From Jannaschia sp. M317 (lineage in GTDB: Bacteria > Pseudomonadota > Alphaproteobacteria > Rhodobacterales > Rhodobacteraceae): DNA of 64,000 nucleotides. Both the position numbers and the translations under genes were made by a program. Of the stretch, positions 1 through 9,732 are shown one piece after another. The first letter of the stretch is position 1. Every line of letters begins with the position of its first letter. The notes beneath the pieces are model-generated. The model did not search any database, was not told where the DNA came from, and was given only the letters and a program-made list of their open reading frames with translations. The DNA is taken from NCBI RefSeq assembly GCF_025141175.1, contig NZ_CP081155.1, forward strand, positions 959,001 through 1,023,000, in the 5' to 3' direction.

Positions 1-2
1 CG

Positions 3-95
3 CCCATGGCGCTGATTCTGCCGGCGTCGCAATTGGACGCCATGCTGGAGATGCTGAAAATCTGGCCTCGCGATGCCGGGGCGAGCGCTCTATAA
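3..95 (+). CDS. C-terminal fragment of an unidentified protein
   Basis: An open frame enters from the left edge and ends at a TAA at 93-95, 30 bases before rpiA. The visible 30 codons read as ordinary GC-rich coding sequence, with an Ala/Leu-rich tail containing a short Met/Leu-rich helix and a basic patch near the end. Nothing in this tail identifies the family. Its distance to rpiA would allow co-transcription. It could also be chance, because the open frame is short. Confidence 0.45.
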   Translation, partial: PMALILPASQLDAMLEMLKIWPRDAGASAL

Positions 96-125
96 CCAGC
101 CTATTGGCGACAAAGGTTCAGACAA

Positions 126-914
126 ATGGCGGCAAAGCTCAATCCGATCGACATGGCGAAATACGTCTCAGCGCGTCGGGCGCTGGACTATGTCGAGGAC
201 GGCATGCGGATCGGGCTGGGCACCGGATCCACCGCCGCCTGGATGGTGCGCTGCCTGGGCGACATGGTGCGAGAGGACGGGTTGCGGGTCACCGGCGTGC
301 CGACGTCCAGCCGAACGGCGGATCTGGCCCGGCAGGTGGGCGTGCCCATCGCCACGCTGGAAGACGTCAAGTGGCTGGACCTGACCATCGATGGCGCCGA
401 CGAGTTCGATCAGGATCTGAACCTGATCAAAGGCGGCGGCGGCGCGCTGTTGCAGGAAAAGATCGTGGCGACCGCGTCTGACATGATGGTGGTGATCACC
501 GATGCCTCCAAGAACGTCGAAACGCTGGGGGCCTTTCCCTTGCCGGTCGAGGTCATTCCCTTTGGCTGGCAGACCACCAAGGCCCTGATCGAGGAAAGCC
601 TGATCGGCATGGATGTGGGCGGTCGTGCCGTCACCTTGCGGCTGAACCGCGATGCACCTTTCCGTACCGATGAGGGAAACCTGATCCTGGACCTGCACGT
701 CAAGCGGATCGGCAATCCACGGCAACTGGCGCTGGTGCTCAACCAGATTCCAGGCGTGGTCGAGAACGGTCTGTTCCTCGACATCTGCGACGTGGTCATC
801 GTCGGCACCGCCGATGGGGCGGTCGAGGTGCGGGATATCAATTCGGGCACGATCACGACCGAGCAGGTCGATCTGCGCGATGACGACAATATTTTCGTCA
901 ACGTCAGCGACTGA
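126..914 (+). CDS. rpiA: ribose-5-phosphate isomerase A
   Basis: This enzyme interconverts ribose 5-phosphate and ribulose 5-phosphate in the cytosolic pentose phosphate pathway. The 262-residue product has the RpiA signature blocks in order: the phosphate-binding GTGSTA at residues 32-37, PTSSRT at 59-64, the DGADEFD acid block at 89-95, and KGGGGALLQEK at 102-112, whose Glu111 matches the catalytic glutamate of the family. The length is slightly longer than the roughly 220-residue E. coli enzyme, as is common in this group. The ATG at 126 was chosen because conserved sequence begins soon after it and no better ribosome-binding site is seen upstream. The glutathione reductase gene follows 260 bases downstream; that gap shows no gene I can support. 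Confidence 0.96.
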   Translation: MAAKLNPIDMAKYVSARRALDYVEDGMRIGLGTGSTAAWMVRCLGDMVREDGLRVTGVPTSSRTADLARQVGVPIATLEDVKWLDLTIDGADEFDQDLNLIKGGGGALLQEKIVATASDMMVVITDASKNVETLGAFPLPVEVIPFGWQTTKALIEESLIGMDVGGRAVTLRLNRDAPFRTDEGNLILDLHVKRIGNPRQLALVLNQIPGVVENGLFLDICDVVIVGTADGAVEVRDINSGTITTEQVDLRDDDNIFVNVSD

Positions 915-1174
915 TCGCAAGGCCGTGCCGGGTCGCGGCCCCGCACCGGCCCATCCCCGAGGCCTGCGGGTCTGCGCGGCGAAGAATGCGCGCACCTTCT
1001 GGCGAACGAGGCCCGGTCCGATGCACCGCGTCGGGACCTGTCGTTTCCCCGCGCGCCGCGCCTGACCCCTGCGGCGGCGCAGGCGGGCCTTTCGCACCCC
1101 CGCACCGCATGCGCGTTGCGATATGGGGTCGGGTTGCGTAGGCACAGGCTGATTTCGGCGTAGGAGCGTGACCC

Positions 1175-2533
1175 ATGGACTTTGACTATGACCTCTTCGT
1201 GATCGGCGGTGGCTCTGGCGGCGTGCGCGCGGCGCGGCTGACGGCGCTGGGCGGCAAAAAGGTCGGATTGGCCGAAGAAAGCCGTATGGGCGGCACCTGT
1301 GTGATCCGGGGCTGCGTGCCCAAGAAGCTGATGGTCTACGCATCCGAATACCCCGAAGCGATCGAGCAGGCCCGCAACTATGGCTGGGGTGCCGAAAAGG
1401 GCAGCTTCGACTGGGACACCTTCAAGGGGCATCTCAACAAGGAGTTGGACCGCCTGGAAGGGGCCTATGAGGGCAACGCCGAAAAGGCGGGTGTCGATAT
1501 CTTCAAGCAGCGCGGCAAGGTGGCCGATGCCCATACGGTCGAACTGGCCGATGGCACCCGCAAGACCGCCAAGCACATCCTGATCGCCGTCGGTGGCCGC
1601 CCGGCGCGCCCCGAGATGGACGGCGCAGAGCATGGCATCGTCTCTAACGACCTGTTCAATCTGCCGAAACTGCCGGGCAAGATGCTGATCGTGGGCGCGG
1701 GCTATATCGGTTGTGAATTCGCGGGCATTTTCAACGGGCTGGGCGTCGACGTAGAGATGTTCATCCGCAAGGCGCAGATCCTGCGCGGCTTTGACGACGA
1801 GGCGCGCGGCCATGTCGCCGATTGCATGCAGGCGCGCGGCGTGACGTTCCACACCGGCTGTGCCCCCATCGCCATCGAAAAGCGGGGGGACAAGGTCTGG
1901 GTCAAGGGATCGAACGGACACGAAGAAGAATATGACACCCTGCTCTGGGCGACGGGGCGCAAGCCCAACACCGATGGCCTTGGCCTCGAAGAGGTCGGGG
2001 TCAAGCTGAACCGGCGTGGCGCCATCGAGGTCGACGACTATGGTCAGACCGCCGTCCCGTCGATCTATGCGTTGGGCGATGTCATCGGCAAGGTCGAGCT
2101 GACGCCGGTCGCCATCCGCGAAGCGGTCGCCTTCCACGAAACGGTGTTCAAGGGCAACAAGACCAAGATGGATTACGACCTGATCCCGTCGGCCACCTTT
2201 ACGCAGCCGGAACTGGCGACCTGTGGCCTGACCGAGGAACAGGCTGAGGAGGCGGGCCCGACGAACGTCTACGCCACCGCCTTCCGCCCGATGCAGAGCG
2301 CCTTTGCGGGCGGCGATGAACGGGTCCTGTTCAAGATGCTGACCGAACGCGACACCGACAAGATCGTCGGCATCCACATCGTCGGTCCCGCCGCCGCCGA
2401 GATGATGCAATTCGTCGCGGTCGCCATGAAGATGGGCGCAACCAAGGCCGATTTCGACCGAACCTGCGCGATCCACCCGTCCATGGCCGAAGAACTGGTC
2501 ACCCTGAAGGATCCTGTGCGCGTGCTCGCTTGA
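1175..2533 (+). CDS. gor: glutathione-disulfide reductase
   Basis: The gene encodes a 452-residue FAD-dependent pyridine nucleotide-disulfide oxidoreductase that reduces oxidised glutathione with NADPH. It has the N-terminal FAD motif GGGSGG at residues 11-16, the redox-active pair Cys42-Val-Ile-Arg-Gly-Cys47, a central NAD(P)-binding GAGYIG block, and the C-terminal His434-Pro-Ser-Met-Ala-Glu-Glu block that supplies the partner subunit's acid-base His/Glu. The Cys environment GTCVIRGCVPKK is that of glutathione rather than dihydrolipoamide or mercuric reductases. A GAG-type ribosome-binding site precedes the ATG. Glutathione synthetase (gshB) and a glutathione transferase lie further along the window. 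Confidence 0.95.
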   Translation: MDFDYDLFVIGGGSGGVRAARLTALGGKKVGLAEESRMGGTCVIRGCVPKKLMVYASEYPEAIEQARNYGWGAEKGSFDWDTFKGHLNKELDRLEGAYEGNAEKAGVDIFKQRGKVADAHTVELADGTRKTAKHILIAVGGRPARPEMDGAEHGIVSNDLFNLPKLPGKMLIVGAGYIGCEFAGIFNGLGVDVEMFIRKAQILRGFDDEARGHVADCMQARGVTFHTGCAPIAIEKRGDKVWVKGSNGHEEEYDTLLWATGRKPNTDGLGLEEVGVKLNRRGAIEVDDYGQTAVPSIYALGDVIGKVELTPVAIREAVAFHETVFKGNKTKMDYDLIPSATFTQPELATCGLTEEQAEEAGPTNVYATAFRPMQSAFAGGDERVLFKMLTERDTDKIVGIHIVGPAAAEMMQFVAVAMKMGATKADFDRTCAIHPSMAEELVTLKDPVRVLA

Positions 2534-2604
2534 AGTTGCAGCCCCGCGCGCCAATGTTACAAGCGCACCGAGACTGACGACATTGAATTGAAGGGACATG
2601 CCTG

Positions 2605-3765
2605 ATGGCAGGAACTGGCGGCCCCTGGGGGGGCGGTGGCAACTCCGGCGGCGGACGCGGGCCGAACGACGGTAATGATCGACCGAACGGGGGCAAGCGG
2701 CCCCAGCGGGGCGAGGGTCCCAACATACCGGAGATCGACGATCTGGTCCGCAAGGGCCAGGATCAGCTGCGCGTCCTGATGGGCGGTCGCGGCGGTGGTC
2801 CGCGTTCGCCAGGTGGCGGCGGCGGTGGTGGTGGCGGGTTCGAGTTGAACCGCGCAACCATCGGCATCGCGGTCGTGGCGGCCCTGGGGCTCTGGCTGTA
2901 TCAGTCGGCCTATACGGTCCGACCCGAAGAGCAATCGGTGGAACTGTTCCTGGGCGAATTCTCCGGGACCGGTCAATCGGGTCTGAACTTCGCGCCCTGG
3001 CCGTTGGTCACCAAGGAGGTGATCCCGGTCACAACCGAACGGACCGTCGACATCGGCGTCAATCGCGGCAGCCGGGACGAACGCGGCCTGATGCTGACGG
3101 GCGACGAGAACGTGGTCGACATCGACTTCCAGGTGGCCTGGAACGTCTCCGACCCTGCGCGTTTCCTGTTCAACTTGCGTGACCCGGAACAGACGATCCG
3201 CGCCGTGTCCGAATCGGCCATGCGAGAAATCGTGGCCCGCTCCCAGCTGGCACCGATCCTGAACCGGGACCGGGGCATCATCGCCGAAGAACTGTCCACG
3301 TTGATCCAGTCGACGCTGGATAGCTACGACAGCGGCGTGAACATCCTGCGCGTCAACTTTGACCGTGCCGATCCGCCCGAGCAGGTGATCGACGCCTTCC
3401 GCGAGGTGCAGGCCGCCGAGCAGCAGCGCGACCGCCTGCAATCCGAAGCCGACGCCTACGCCAACCGCGTCCTTGCTGGTGCACGCGGTGAAGCGGCGCA
3501 GCTTCTGGAAGAGGCCGAGGGCTATCGCGCCCGTGTCGTCAACGAAGCCGAGGGTGAAGCCTCTCGCTTTACGGCCGTTCTGCAGGAATACGTCAACGCG
3601 CCCGACGTGACCCGCAAGCGTCTCTACCTGGAGACGATGGAGCAGGTGCTGGGAGACGTCGACAAGATCATCGTCGACAGCAACATCGGCGGCGAAGGCG
3701 GCGGTGGTCAGGGTATCGTGCCCTATCTGCCCTTGAATGAGCTGCGCCGTGGGGGAAGCAACTGA
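2605..3765 (+). CDS. hflK: FtsH protease modulator HflK
   Basis: HflK and HflC form a membrane-anchored SPFH-domain complex around the FtsH protease and tune its action on membrane proteins. This 386-residue protein starts with a disordered Gly/Arg/Asn-rich segment (about residues 1-90) that includes a run of nine glycines, followed by one membrane helix at about 92-112 and a periplasmic SPFH/band-7 domain with an Ala/Glu-rich coiled coil around 270-325. AAGGGA at 2590-2595 precedes the ATG at a normal spacing. The stop codon overlaps the hflC start by one base (TGATG), which suggests translational coupling. Confidence 0.95.
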   Translation: MAGTGGPWGGGGNSGGGRGPNDGNDRPNGGKRPQRGEGPNIPEIDDLVRKGQDQLRVLMGGRGGGPRSPGGGGGGGGGFELNRATIGIAVVAALGLWLYQSAYTVRPEEQSVELFLGEFSGTGQSGLNFAPWPLVTKEVIPVTTERTVDIGVNRGSRDERGLMLTGDENVVDIDFQVAWNVSDPARFLFNLRDPEQTIRAVSESAMREIVARSQLAPILNRDRGIIAEELSTLIQSTLDSYDSGVNILRVNFDRADPPEQVIDAFREVQAAEQQRDRLQSEADAYANRVLAGARGEAAQLLEEAEGYRARVVNEAEGEASRFTAVLQEYVNAPDVTRKRLYLETMEQVLGDVDKIIVDSNIGGEGGGGQGIVPYLPLNELRRGGSN

Positions 3766-4754
3766 TGAATCGTTCCATGTACTTGTTGCCCGCAGCCGCC
3801 GTCGTCATCGCGCTGATCTTCTCGTCCCTTTATGTTGTGGATGAACGTCAGAAGGCGTTGGTCCTGCAATTCGGTCGCGTGGTCGACGTCAAGGAAGACC
3901 CCGGTTTGGCCTTCAAGCTGCCGCTGGTGCAGAACGTCGTCTACTACGATGACCGGATCCTGTCGCGCGACGTGGAGCCGTTGGAGGTCACGCCCTCGGA
4001 CGACCGTCGACTGGTCGTCGACGCCTTCGCCCGCTACCGCATCGTCGATGTGGAACGCTTCCGCGAGGCGGTCGGTCCCGGTGGCATCCTGTTTGCCGAA
4101 TCGCGTCTTGACTCCATCCTCCGCTCCAAGCTGCGGGAGGTTCTGGGCTCCGTGTCGTCAAACGACATCCTGTCCGAGGATCGCGCCGCCCTGATGTTGC
4201 GGATCGCGACGGCCGCCCGTGCCGAAGCCCTGGCGCTGGGGCTGGAGATCATCGACGTGCGCCTCAAACGCACGGATCTGCCGCCGCAGAACCTGGACGC
4301 CACCTTTGCCCGGATGCGCGCAGAGCGTGAGCGGGAGGCCGCCGACGAGATCGCACGCGGTGAAGAAGCCGCTCAGCGGATTCGGGCCCAGGCCGACCGG
4401 ACCGTGGTAGAGTTGACCTCGGAGGCGCGCCGCGAGGCGGAGATCGCCCGAGGTGAGGCGGATGCACTGCGCAACAACATCTTCGCGCAGGCATTTTCCA
4501 GCGACCCGGAATTCTTTGAGTTCTATCGGTCGCTTACAGCGTACACACGGGCGCTGCAGGGGTCGAATTCGACCATGGTCCTGTCACCGGATTCGGAATT
4601 CTTCGACTATCTGAAGACCGACAGCCCGCTTGGTCGCACGACCCGTCCTGCCCCCGCTGTGGCAGAGGCGGAGGCCGTGGTCGAAGAGGCCCCGGAGGTT
4701 GAGGCAGATACGCCAGCAACCGAGGTGCCCGCAGCCGAGAGCACCGGAAACTGA
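3765..4754 (+). CDS. hflC: FtsH protease modulator HflC
   Basis: This is the partner of HflK. The 329-residue protein has an N-terminal signal-anchor helix (residues 5-25), an SPFH domain beginning at about residue 25 with the 'DERQKALVLQFG' type opening, and a charged coiled coil over about 185-240 rich in Ala/Arg/Glu. It is longer than the usual HflC of about 290 residues because of an acidic Ala/Glu/Pro-rich tail of some 40 residues, which probably forms an unstructured periplasmic end. The start overlaps the hflK stop. An intrinsic terminator follows directly. Confidence 0.95.
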   Translation: MNRSMYLLPAAAVVIALIFSSLYVVDERQKALVLQFGRVVDVKEDPGLAFKLPLVQNVVYYDDRILSRDVEPLEVTPSDDRRLVVDAFARYRIVDVERFREAVGPGGILFAESRLDSILRSKLREVLGSVSSNDILSEDRAALMLRIATAARAEALALGLEIIDVRLKRTDLPPQNLDATFARMRAEREREAADEIARGEEAAQRIRAQADRTVVELTSEARREAEIARGEADALRNNIFAQAFSSDPEFFEFYRSLTAYTRALQGSNSTMVLSPDSEFFDYLKTDSPLGRTTRPAPAVAEAEAVVEEAPEVEADTPATEVPAAESTGN

Positions 4755-4777
4755 TCTCTGACAGATAGAATGACAGG

Positions 4778-4805
4778 AAAGGGCCCCTTTGAGGGGCCCT
4801 TTGCA
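4778..4805 (+). terminator. intrinsic terminator after hflC
   Basis: A perfect 10-bp stem (AAAGGGCCCC at 4778-4787 with GGGGCCCTTT at 4793-4802) encloses a five-base loop and lies 24 bases after the hflC stop. The stem itself supplies the closing T's. A nearly identical hairpin follows degP. Confidence 0.85.
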
Positions 4806-4965
4806 CGTCAGGCCCTTGGCGAGATGGGGGCTCCGCCTTACGTTGCGTTCAGATCGTCTCACGCCGTTGTGAAGGTCTGCGCGTTGTATTGATCGCGACT
4901 GATGCTGACATGCAACGCATAGACCGCCCCTGAGACGGGCGCGAGCAGGACGTCAGGAGGAAATT

Positions 4966-6426
4966 TTGAACACAGTCATGAACACGCAACGGCCCATCGG
5001 TGCGCTCCGCGCATTGGCCGTTTTTGCCATCGGCCTGGTCATGCTGATTGTCAGCAGCCTCGCCGCGGCGGCCCAGGGCCGTCCCGATACCTTTGCCGAC
5101 CTGGTCGACCAGGTGTCCGGCGCAGTGGTGAACATCACGACCAACACGACCGTTGCCGCTTCGGCCCCCGGTCCGAACCGCGGCAATCCGCTGGAAGACT
5201 TCTTCGAAGAATTCCGCGACCGCAACAACCAGGGCCGCCCGGAACGTCCTAGCCGCCGGGGCTCCGCCCTTGGCTCTGGCTTCGTGATTTCGGAAGACGG
5301 CTATATCGTCACCAACAACCACGTCATCGAAAACGCCGACGAGATCCTGATCGAGTTCTTCTCGGGCGAGGAACTGCCTGCCGAACTGGTTGGCACCGAT
5401 CCCAACACCGACATCGCCCTGCTCAAGGTCGACAGCGCCAAACCGTTGCCCTTCGTCCCCTTTGGCGACAGCGACGTGATGCGCACCGGTGACTGGGTCA
5501 TGGCCATGGGCAACCCGCTGGGCCAGGGTTTCTCGGTCAGCGCAGGCATCGTCTCCGCCCGTGAGCGGGAGTTGCAGGGCGCCTACGACGACTACATCCA
5601 GACCGACGCGGCCATCAATCGGGGCAACTCCGGCGGGCCGCTGTTCAACCTGGATGGTGAGGTGATCGGCGTGAACACGGCGATCCTGTCGCCCAATGGC
5701 GGCTCCATCGGGATCGGTTTTGCCATGTCCTCGAATGTCGTCACCAATGTCGTCGACCAATTGCAGGAATTCGGCGAAACCCGTCGGGGTTGGCTGGGCG
5801 TGCGCATCCAGGACGTCGATCCGGAACTGGCCGAGGCCCTGGGCCTGGAGAGCGCGAACGGCGCATTGGTCACCGATGTGCCCGACGGCCCCGCCAAGGA
5901 GGCCGGGATCCTGCCGCGCGACGTGATCGTGACGTTCGACGGAACGGACATCGAGAACACGCGGGAATTGGTGCGCACCGTCGGCAACGCGCCAGTGGAC
6001 AAGGCCGTGCGTGTGATCGTCTTCCGCGATGGCGAAGAGCAGACCCTGCTTGTGACGCTTGGCCGCCGCGAAGAGGCAGAGGCAGCCGTTCCCGCCTCGG
6101 CGCAGCAACCGTCGCAACCCAGCTCGGTGGAGTTGATGGGCATGACCGTGTCCGATCTGACCGATGAGTTGCGCGCGCAGCTGGGCCTGGACACGGACGC
6201 GAGCGGTCTGGTCGTGGCCGATATCGATCCCGACAGCTCTGCCTATACCAAGGGTCTGCGCGCCGGTGACCTGATCGAAGAGGCGGGCCAGGTTCGCGTC
6301 GAAACGATCCGTCAACTGGAAGACCGCCTGGCCGAGGCCCGCGAGGCTGGACAGAAAAGCTTCCTGCTGTTGATCCGGCGCGGCGGCGATCCTCGTTTTG
6401 TGGCGCTGGCGCTCGACGACGAATAA
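4966..6426 (+). CDS. degP: periplasmic Do-family serine protease (DegP/DegQ type)
   Basis: This periplasmic chaperone-protease degrades misfolded envelope proteins. The 486-residue product has a signal peptide ending near residue 37 (hydrophobic 18-34, Ala-rich cleavage region), a trypsin-like domain with catalytic His119 (NNHVIEN), Asp149 (NTDIALL) and Ser222 (RGNSGGP), and two PDZ domains at about 260-350 and 385-480. The start is taken as TTG at 4966 because AGGAGG at 4955-4960 lies five bases before it; the ATG at 4978 would be 17 bases from that site. It sits downstream of hflKC in the same direction but behind a terminator, so it probably has its own promoter in 4806-4965. Confidence 0.95.
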   Translation: MNTVMNTQRPIGALRALAVFAIGLVMLIVSSLAAAAQGRPDTFADLVDQVSGAVVNITTNTTVAASAPGPNRGNPLEDFFEEFRDRNNQGRPERPSRRGSALGSGFVISEDGYIVTNNHVIENADEILIEFFSGEELPAELVGTDPNTDIALLKVDSAKPLPFVPFGDSDVMRTGDWVMAMGNPLGQGFSVSAGIVSARERELQGAYDDYIQTDAAINRGNSGGPLFNLDGEVIGVNTAILSPNGGSIGIGFAMSSNVVTNVVDQLQEFGETRRGWLGVRIQDVDPELAEALGLESANGALVTDVPDGPAKEAGILPRDVIVTFDGTDIENTRELVRTVGNAPVDKAVRVIVFRDGEEQTLLVTLGRREEAEAAVPASAQQPSQPSSVELMGMTVSDLTDELRAQLGLDTDASGLVVADIDPDSSAYTKGLRAGDLIEEAGQVRVETIRQLEDRLAEAREAGQKSFLLLIRRGGDPRFVALALDDE

Positions 6427-6448
6427 ACCCTGCCAAACGGCAACTTGG

Positions 6449-6475
6449 ACGGGCCCCTTTCGAGGGGCCCGTTTG
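6449..6475. terminator. intrinsic terminator between degP and the DUF1624 gene
   Basis: A nine-base-pair stem (ACGGGCCCC at 6449-6457 with GGGGCCCGT at 6464-6472) is followed by TTG on the plus strand. It lies between two convergent genes and ends four bases before the stop of the minus-strand gene, so it may stop transcription from both sides. Confidence 0.8.
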
Positions 6476-6478
6476 CGT

Positions 6479-7209
6479 TCAGCGGTTCAGCGACATCCAG
6501 CCAAGGATCAACCCGATCAGGATCGGCTGATGCAAAAGGTAGATGGCCAGGGAATGACGTCCCGGCCAGATCAACCATGCAGGGAGGGGGCCAGACCCGG
6601 GCCGCGCGCTGCGCAACAGATCCCACGCGCCGATTCGCGTTCCGATCCGCCCCACGGCCAGTCCAATCAGCATCGGGGCCAGCCAGGGCACCAGCGGCTC
6701 GTAATCCATCATTGGCGGTACACGCGTCCCCAGGCCAGTCCAGATCCAGGCGGGACCGTCGAACGCCGCAAGGGACACCCCCGGCCCAAAGATCAACAGC
6801 GCCGCGGCGACGATCAGGGTCAGCCAACCGGGCAGCCATAAAAAGGCGAGCGAGACGACGGAAAACAGCGCAATGGCATGCAGAATGCCGAACCGCACCC
6901 AGGCAGCGGGCAGCGCCACATAGGTCGCCGCAGAAACCGCCAGCGCCCCGGCCGCGACAAACGCGACCCGCCGCCAGAACGGCCCGGCCTGAAACCCGGT
7001 GCCATGCGCAAGCCAGAGGCCAAGCCCCGCCAGCGCAAGAAAACTGCCGGCAATGCCCTTGGCCCAAGCGTCGAAAAGTGCGCCGTAGGTCAGCCACGGC
7101 GGCGCCAGCCCATACATCCGAAGGTCGAAGAGAAAATGAAAGGCCACCATGTTGGCGATGGCGAGCGTGCGCGCGAAATCAATGGCCGCGATCCGCCCGG
7201 CAGCCCCGC

Positions 7210-7213
<4 letters not shown>
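6479..7213 (-). CDS. DUF1624 membrane protein (HGSNAT/acyltransferase-like)
   Basis: The 244-residue product is almost entirely made of hydrophobic helices (about seven). Its N-terminus has the conserved DUF1624 pattern: Ile-Asp-Phe-Ala-Arg-Thr at residues 10-15 followed by a helix with Met-Val-Ala-Phe-His-Phe and an Asp-Leu-Arg turn. The family is related to heparan-alpha-glucosaminide N-acetyltransferase and to acyltransferase-3 type membrane proteins, and acyl transfer across the membrane is an inference only. It is the second gene of a two-gene minus-strand unit; its ATG overlaps the stop of the lipoprotein gene by four bases (7210-7213). Confidence 0.8.
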
Positions 7214-8215
<1,002 letters not shown>

Positions 8216-8216
<1 letters not shown>

Positions 8217-9022
8217 TGCCGGGGCGTCCTTGGAGGGAGGCGCCGCGTCCACCGATGCACCCCTGGCGGGCGGCCCTGCGCGGCGCGGCGTTGTCGGTGG
8301 CGTGTCTGGCGGGCGGTGCAGGCTCTGCGCTGGCCTGTGGCGATGCGGCCCAAGACGCGTTGCCTGGTGCGACTGATGTGCAGGGGGCCTTTGTGGCCTG
8401 GTACGCGGATGCGACCACGTCCTATGGCCATGACATCATGGGATCCGTCCAGGACGCGTTGACCTTGCGCGCGGTTCTGAACGATGACTGCCGTGTTCTC
8501 GAAGTTGCCGCAGGGGCGGGGCACGTGTTCGAGGATATCGCGCCGCGCCTGACCGATGTGGACGGCGATGGCCTGCCCGAAGTGGTGGCCGTCCGCAGTT
8601 CACTGACTGAAGGGGCGCAATTGATCGTCTATCGTGCGCAGGGCGATGCGCTGGTGCCGCTTGCCGCCACGCCTCCGATCGGCCGCCGAAACCGCTGGCT
8701 CGCGCCCGCAGCCTGGGGGGACCTGGACGGCGACGGTGCCTGGGAAGTTGCGTATGTCGATCGTCCTCATCTGGCGAAGACGCTGCGGATCTGGCGGCTG
8801 GACGGGCAAACTCTCCGCGAAATTGCGCAGCTGAGCGGCGTCACCAACCATCGAATCGGAGAGCCTTTCATTTCGGGAGGCCTCAGGGTCTGCGGAACAG
8901 AGCACGAGATCGTCCTCGCGTCCGCCAATTGGGCCCGCCGCGTGATTGTGAAGGTCGCAGGTGAGATCACGGCAGAAGACGCGGGTCCCTGGGCGCCGGA
9001 TACATCGCTGTTGTGTGACTGA
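8216..9022 (+). CDS. secreted FG-GAP/VCBS-like repeat protein
   Basis: The product (268 residues from the overlapping ATG at 8216) has a signal peptide with a hydrophobic core and an Ala-Leu-Ala cleavage region at about residues 38-40. It also has at least two Asp-rich calcium-loop motifs of the FG-GAP/VCBS type: Asp-Val-Asp-Gly-Asp-Gly and Asp-Leu-Asp-Gly-Asp-Gly, roughly 55 residues apart, suggesting a small beta-propeller. An alternative ATG at 8255 with a GGAGGGAGG stretch 14 bases upstream would give a tidier signal peptide. No enzymatic motif is seen, so the function is unknown. It is coupled to the ferredoxin gene by the TGATG overlap. Confidence 0.75.
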
Positions 9023-9023
9023 A

Positions 9024-9062
9024 AACAAAGCGACCCCCGCCGAGCAGATGCTCTGACGGGGG
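9024..9062 (-). terminator. terminator for the small secreted protein gene
   Basis: The sequence forms an outer CCCCCG/CGGGGG stem (9034-9039 with 9057-9062) and an inner GAGC/GCTC stem (9042-9045 with 9050-9053). Read on the minus strand it is followed by a T-rich tail (GCTTTGTTTTC), so it ends transcripts coming from the gene at 9169-9507. Confidence 0.7.
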
Positions 9063-9168
9063 CCGCGTGCCGCAACGCACCTCGGAAAGGGAAACCGGGG
9101 AGGGGAGTGAAGCGCGTCGCACGGTCCGGGCGGGGAGGCACCCGGACCGCGAGGGGGTGGCTAGTGGA

Positions 9169-9507
9169 TCAGTCGTCCAGCTCGCTCTGACGTTCGATCT
9201 CGGCGAAGATGTCGGCGTTGTAGGCCGGGGTCGTGGCGACCAGCGTCGCGCCGTTCTGGCCGGTGAAGTCGTTCGCGGTGTCCGCGTCCGAGTTGAACAG
9301 GGCGAAGACCGCGCCCAGACCGCCCGAGCGGCTGGAGACAACGACCCGGTCGCCGTCCAGGTTGATCAGCGAAACGGCGTCGTTCGCGACGTCCACGTCC
9401 TGGTTGAAGTGCGCGATGGCGGCGGCAGCGCCCGATCCGACCTGAGCAGAGGCGGCACCGGTCAGAGCGGCGGAAGCGACGAGGGCGGAGATGATGAGGG
9501 TTTTCAT
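9169..9507 (-). CDS. small secreted protein of unknown function
   Basis: A 112-residue protein with a clear Sec signal peptide (MKTLIISALVASAALTGAASA, cleavage after about residue 21) and an acidic mature part ending in Leu-Asp-Asp. The mature part contains repeated Asn/Asp-rich turns (FNQDVDVANDAVS near 34-46 and FNSDADTANDFTG near 70-82) that look like two copies of one unit of about 36 residues, each followed by an Asn/Gly-Asp loop and a Val-Val or Ala-Thr strand. No cysteines are present. I do not recognise the family. It is a single-gene unit with its own terminator on one side and a long non-coding leader region on the other. Confidence 0.72.
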   Translation of the reverse strand: MKTLIISALVASAALTGAASAQVGSGAAAAIAHFNQDVDVANDAVSLINLDGDRVVVSSRSGGLGAVFALFNSDADTANDFTGQNGATLVATTPAYNADIFAEIERQSELDD

Positions 9508-9658
9508 AACGTTAGTCCTTTTGCGGTGGACCCTGTGGTTGCGGCGGGCCCGTTTGGGTTTGATGCGGGGCGGTGTGTGTTGCCCTGCTGATGAACCCTA
9601 TTTGCGCCTTGCAGACCTGACATTCAACAAACGAAACCGTGAGGATAACGCGATAAAC

Positions 9659-9672
9659 GTGCATATATGCAC
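9659..9672. promoter_or_regulatory. 14-bp perfect palindrome (candidate operator)
   Basis: GTGCATATATGCAC is its own reverse complement and lies in an AT-rich pocket about 150 bases upstream of the start of the small secreted protein gene (minus strand). It fits a binding site for a dimeric regulator. No cognate regulator gene is adjacent. Confidence 0.4.
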
Positions 9673-9699
9673 ATACACTTCTCCGCCCCGCACCCCCCT

Positions 9700-9732
9700 C
9701 ACGCCCGCGCGACGAGGCCTCGCGCGGGTGTG
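9700..9732. repeat. strong GC-rich hairpin
   Basis: Arms at 9700-9712 and 9720-9732 pair over 13 positions with one G-T wobble around a seven-base loop (CGAGGCC). There is no T-run on either side, so it is not a standard terminator. It could belong to a leader RNA or a small RNA. Confidence 0.45.

Noticed and set aside
2805..2840. GGC/GGT triplet run in hflK as a phase-variable repeat
   Set aside because: Triplet changes would not shift the frame and the glycine linker is usual for HflK.
410..2857. Long minus-strand open frame of more than 800 codons across rpiA and gor
   Set aside because: It lies antisense to two clear enzymes and has Arg/Asp-rich low-complexity composition; it arises from high GC third positions.
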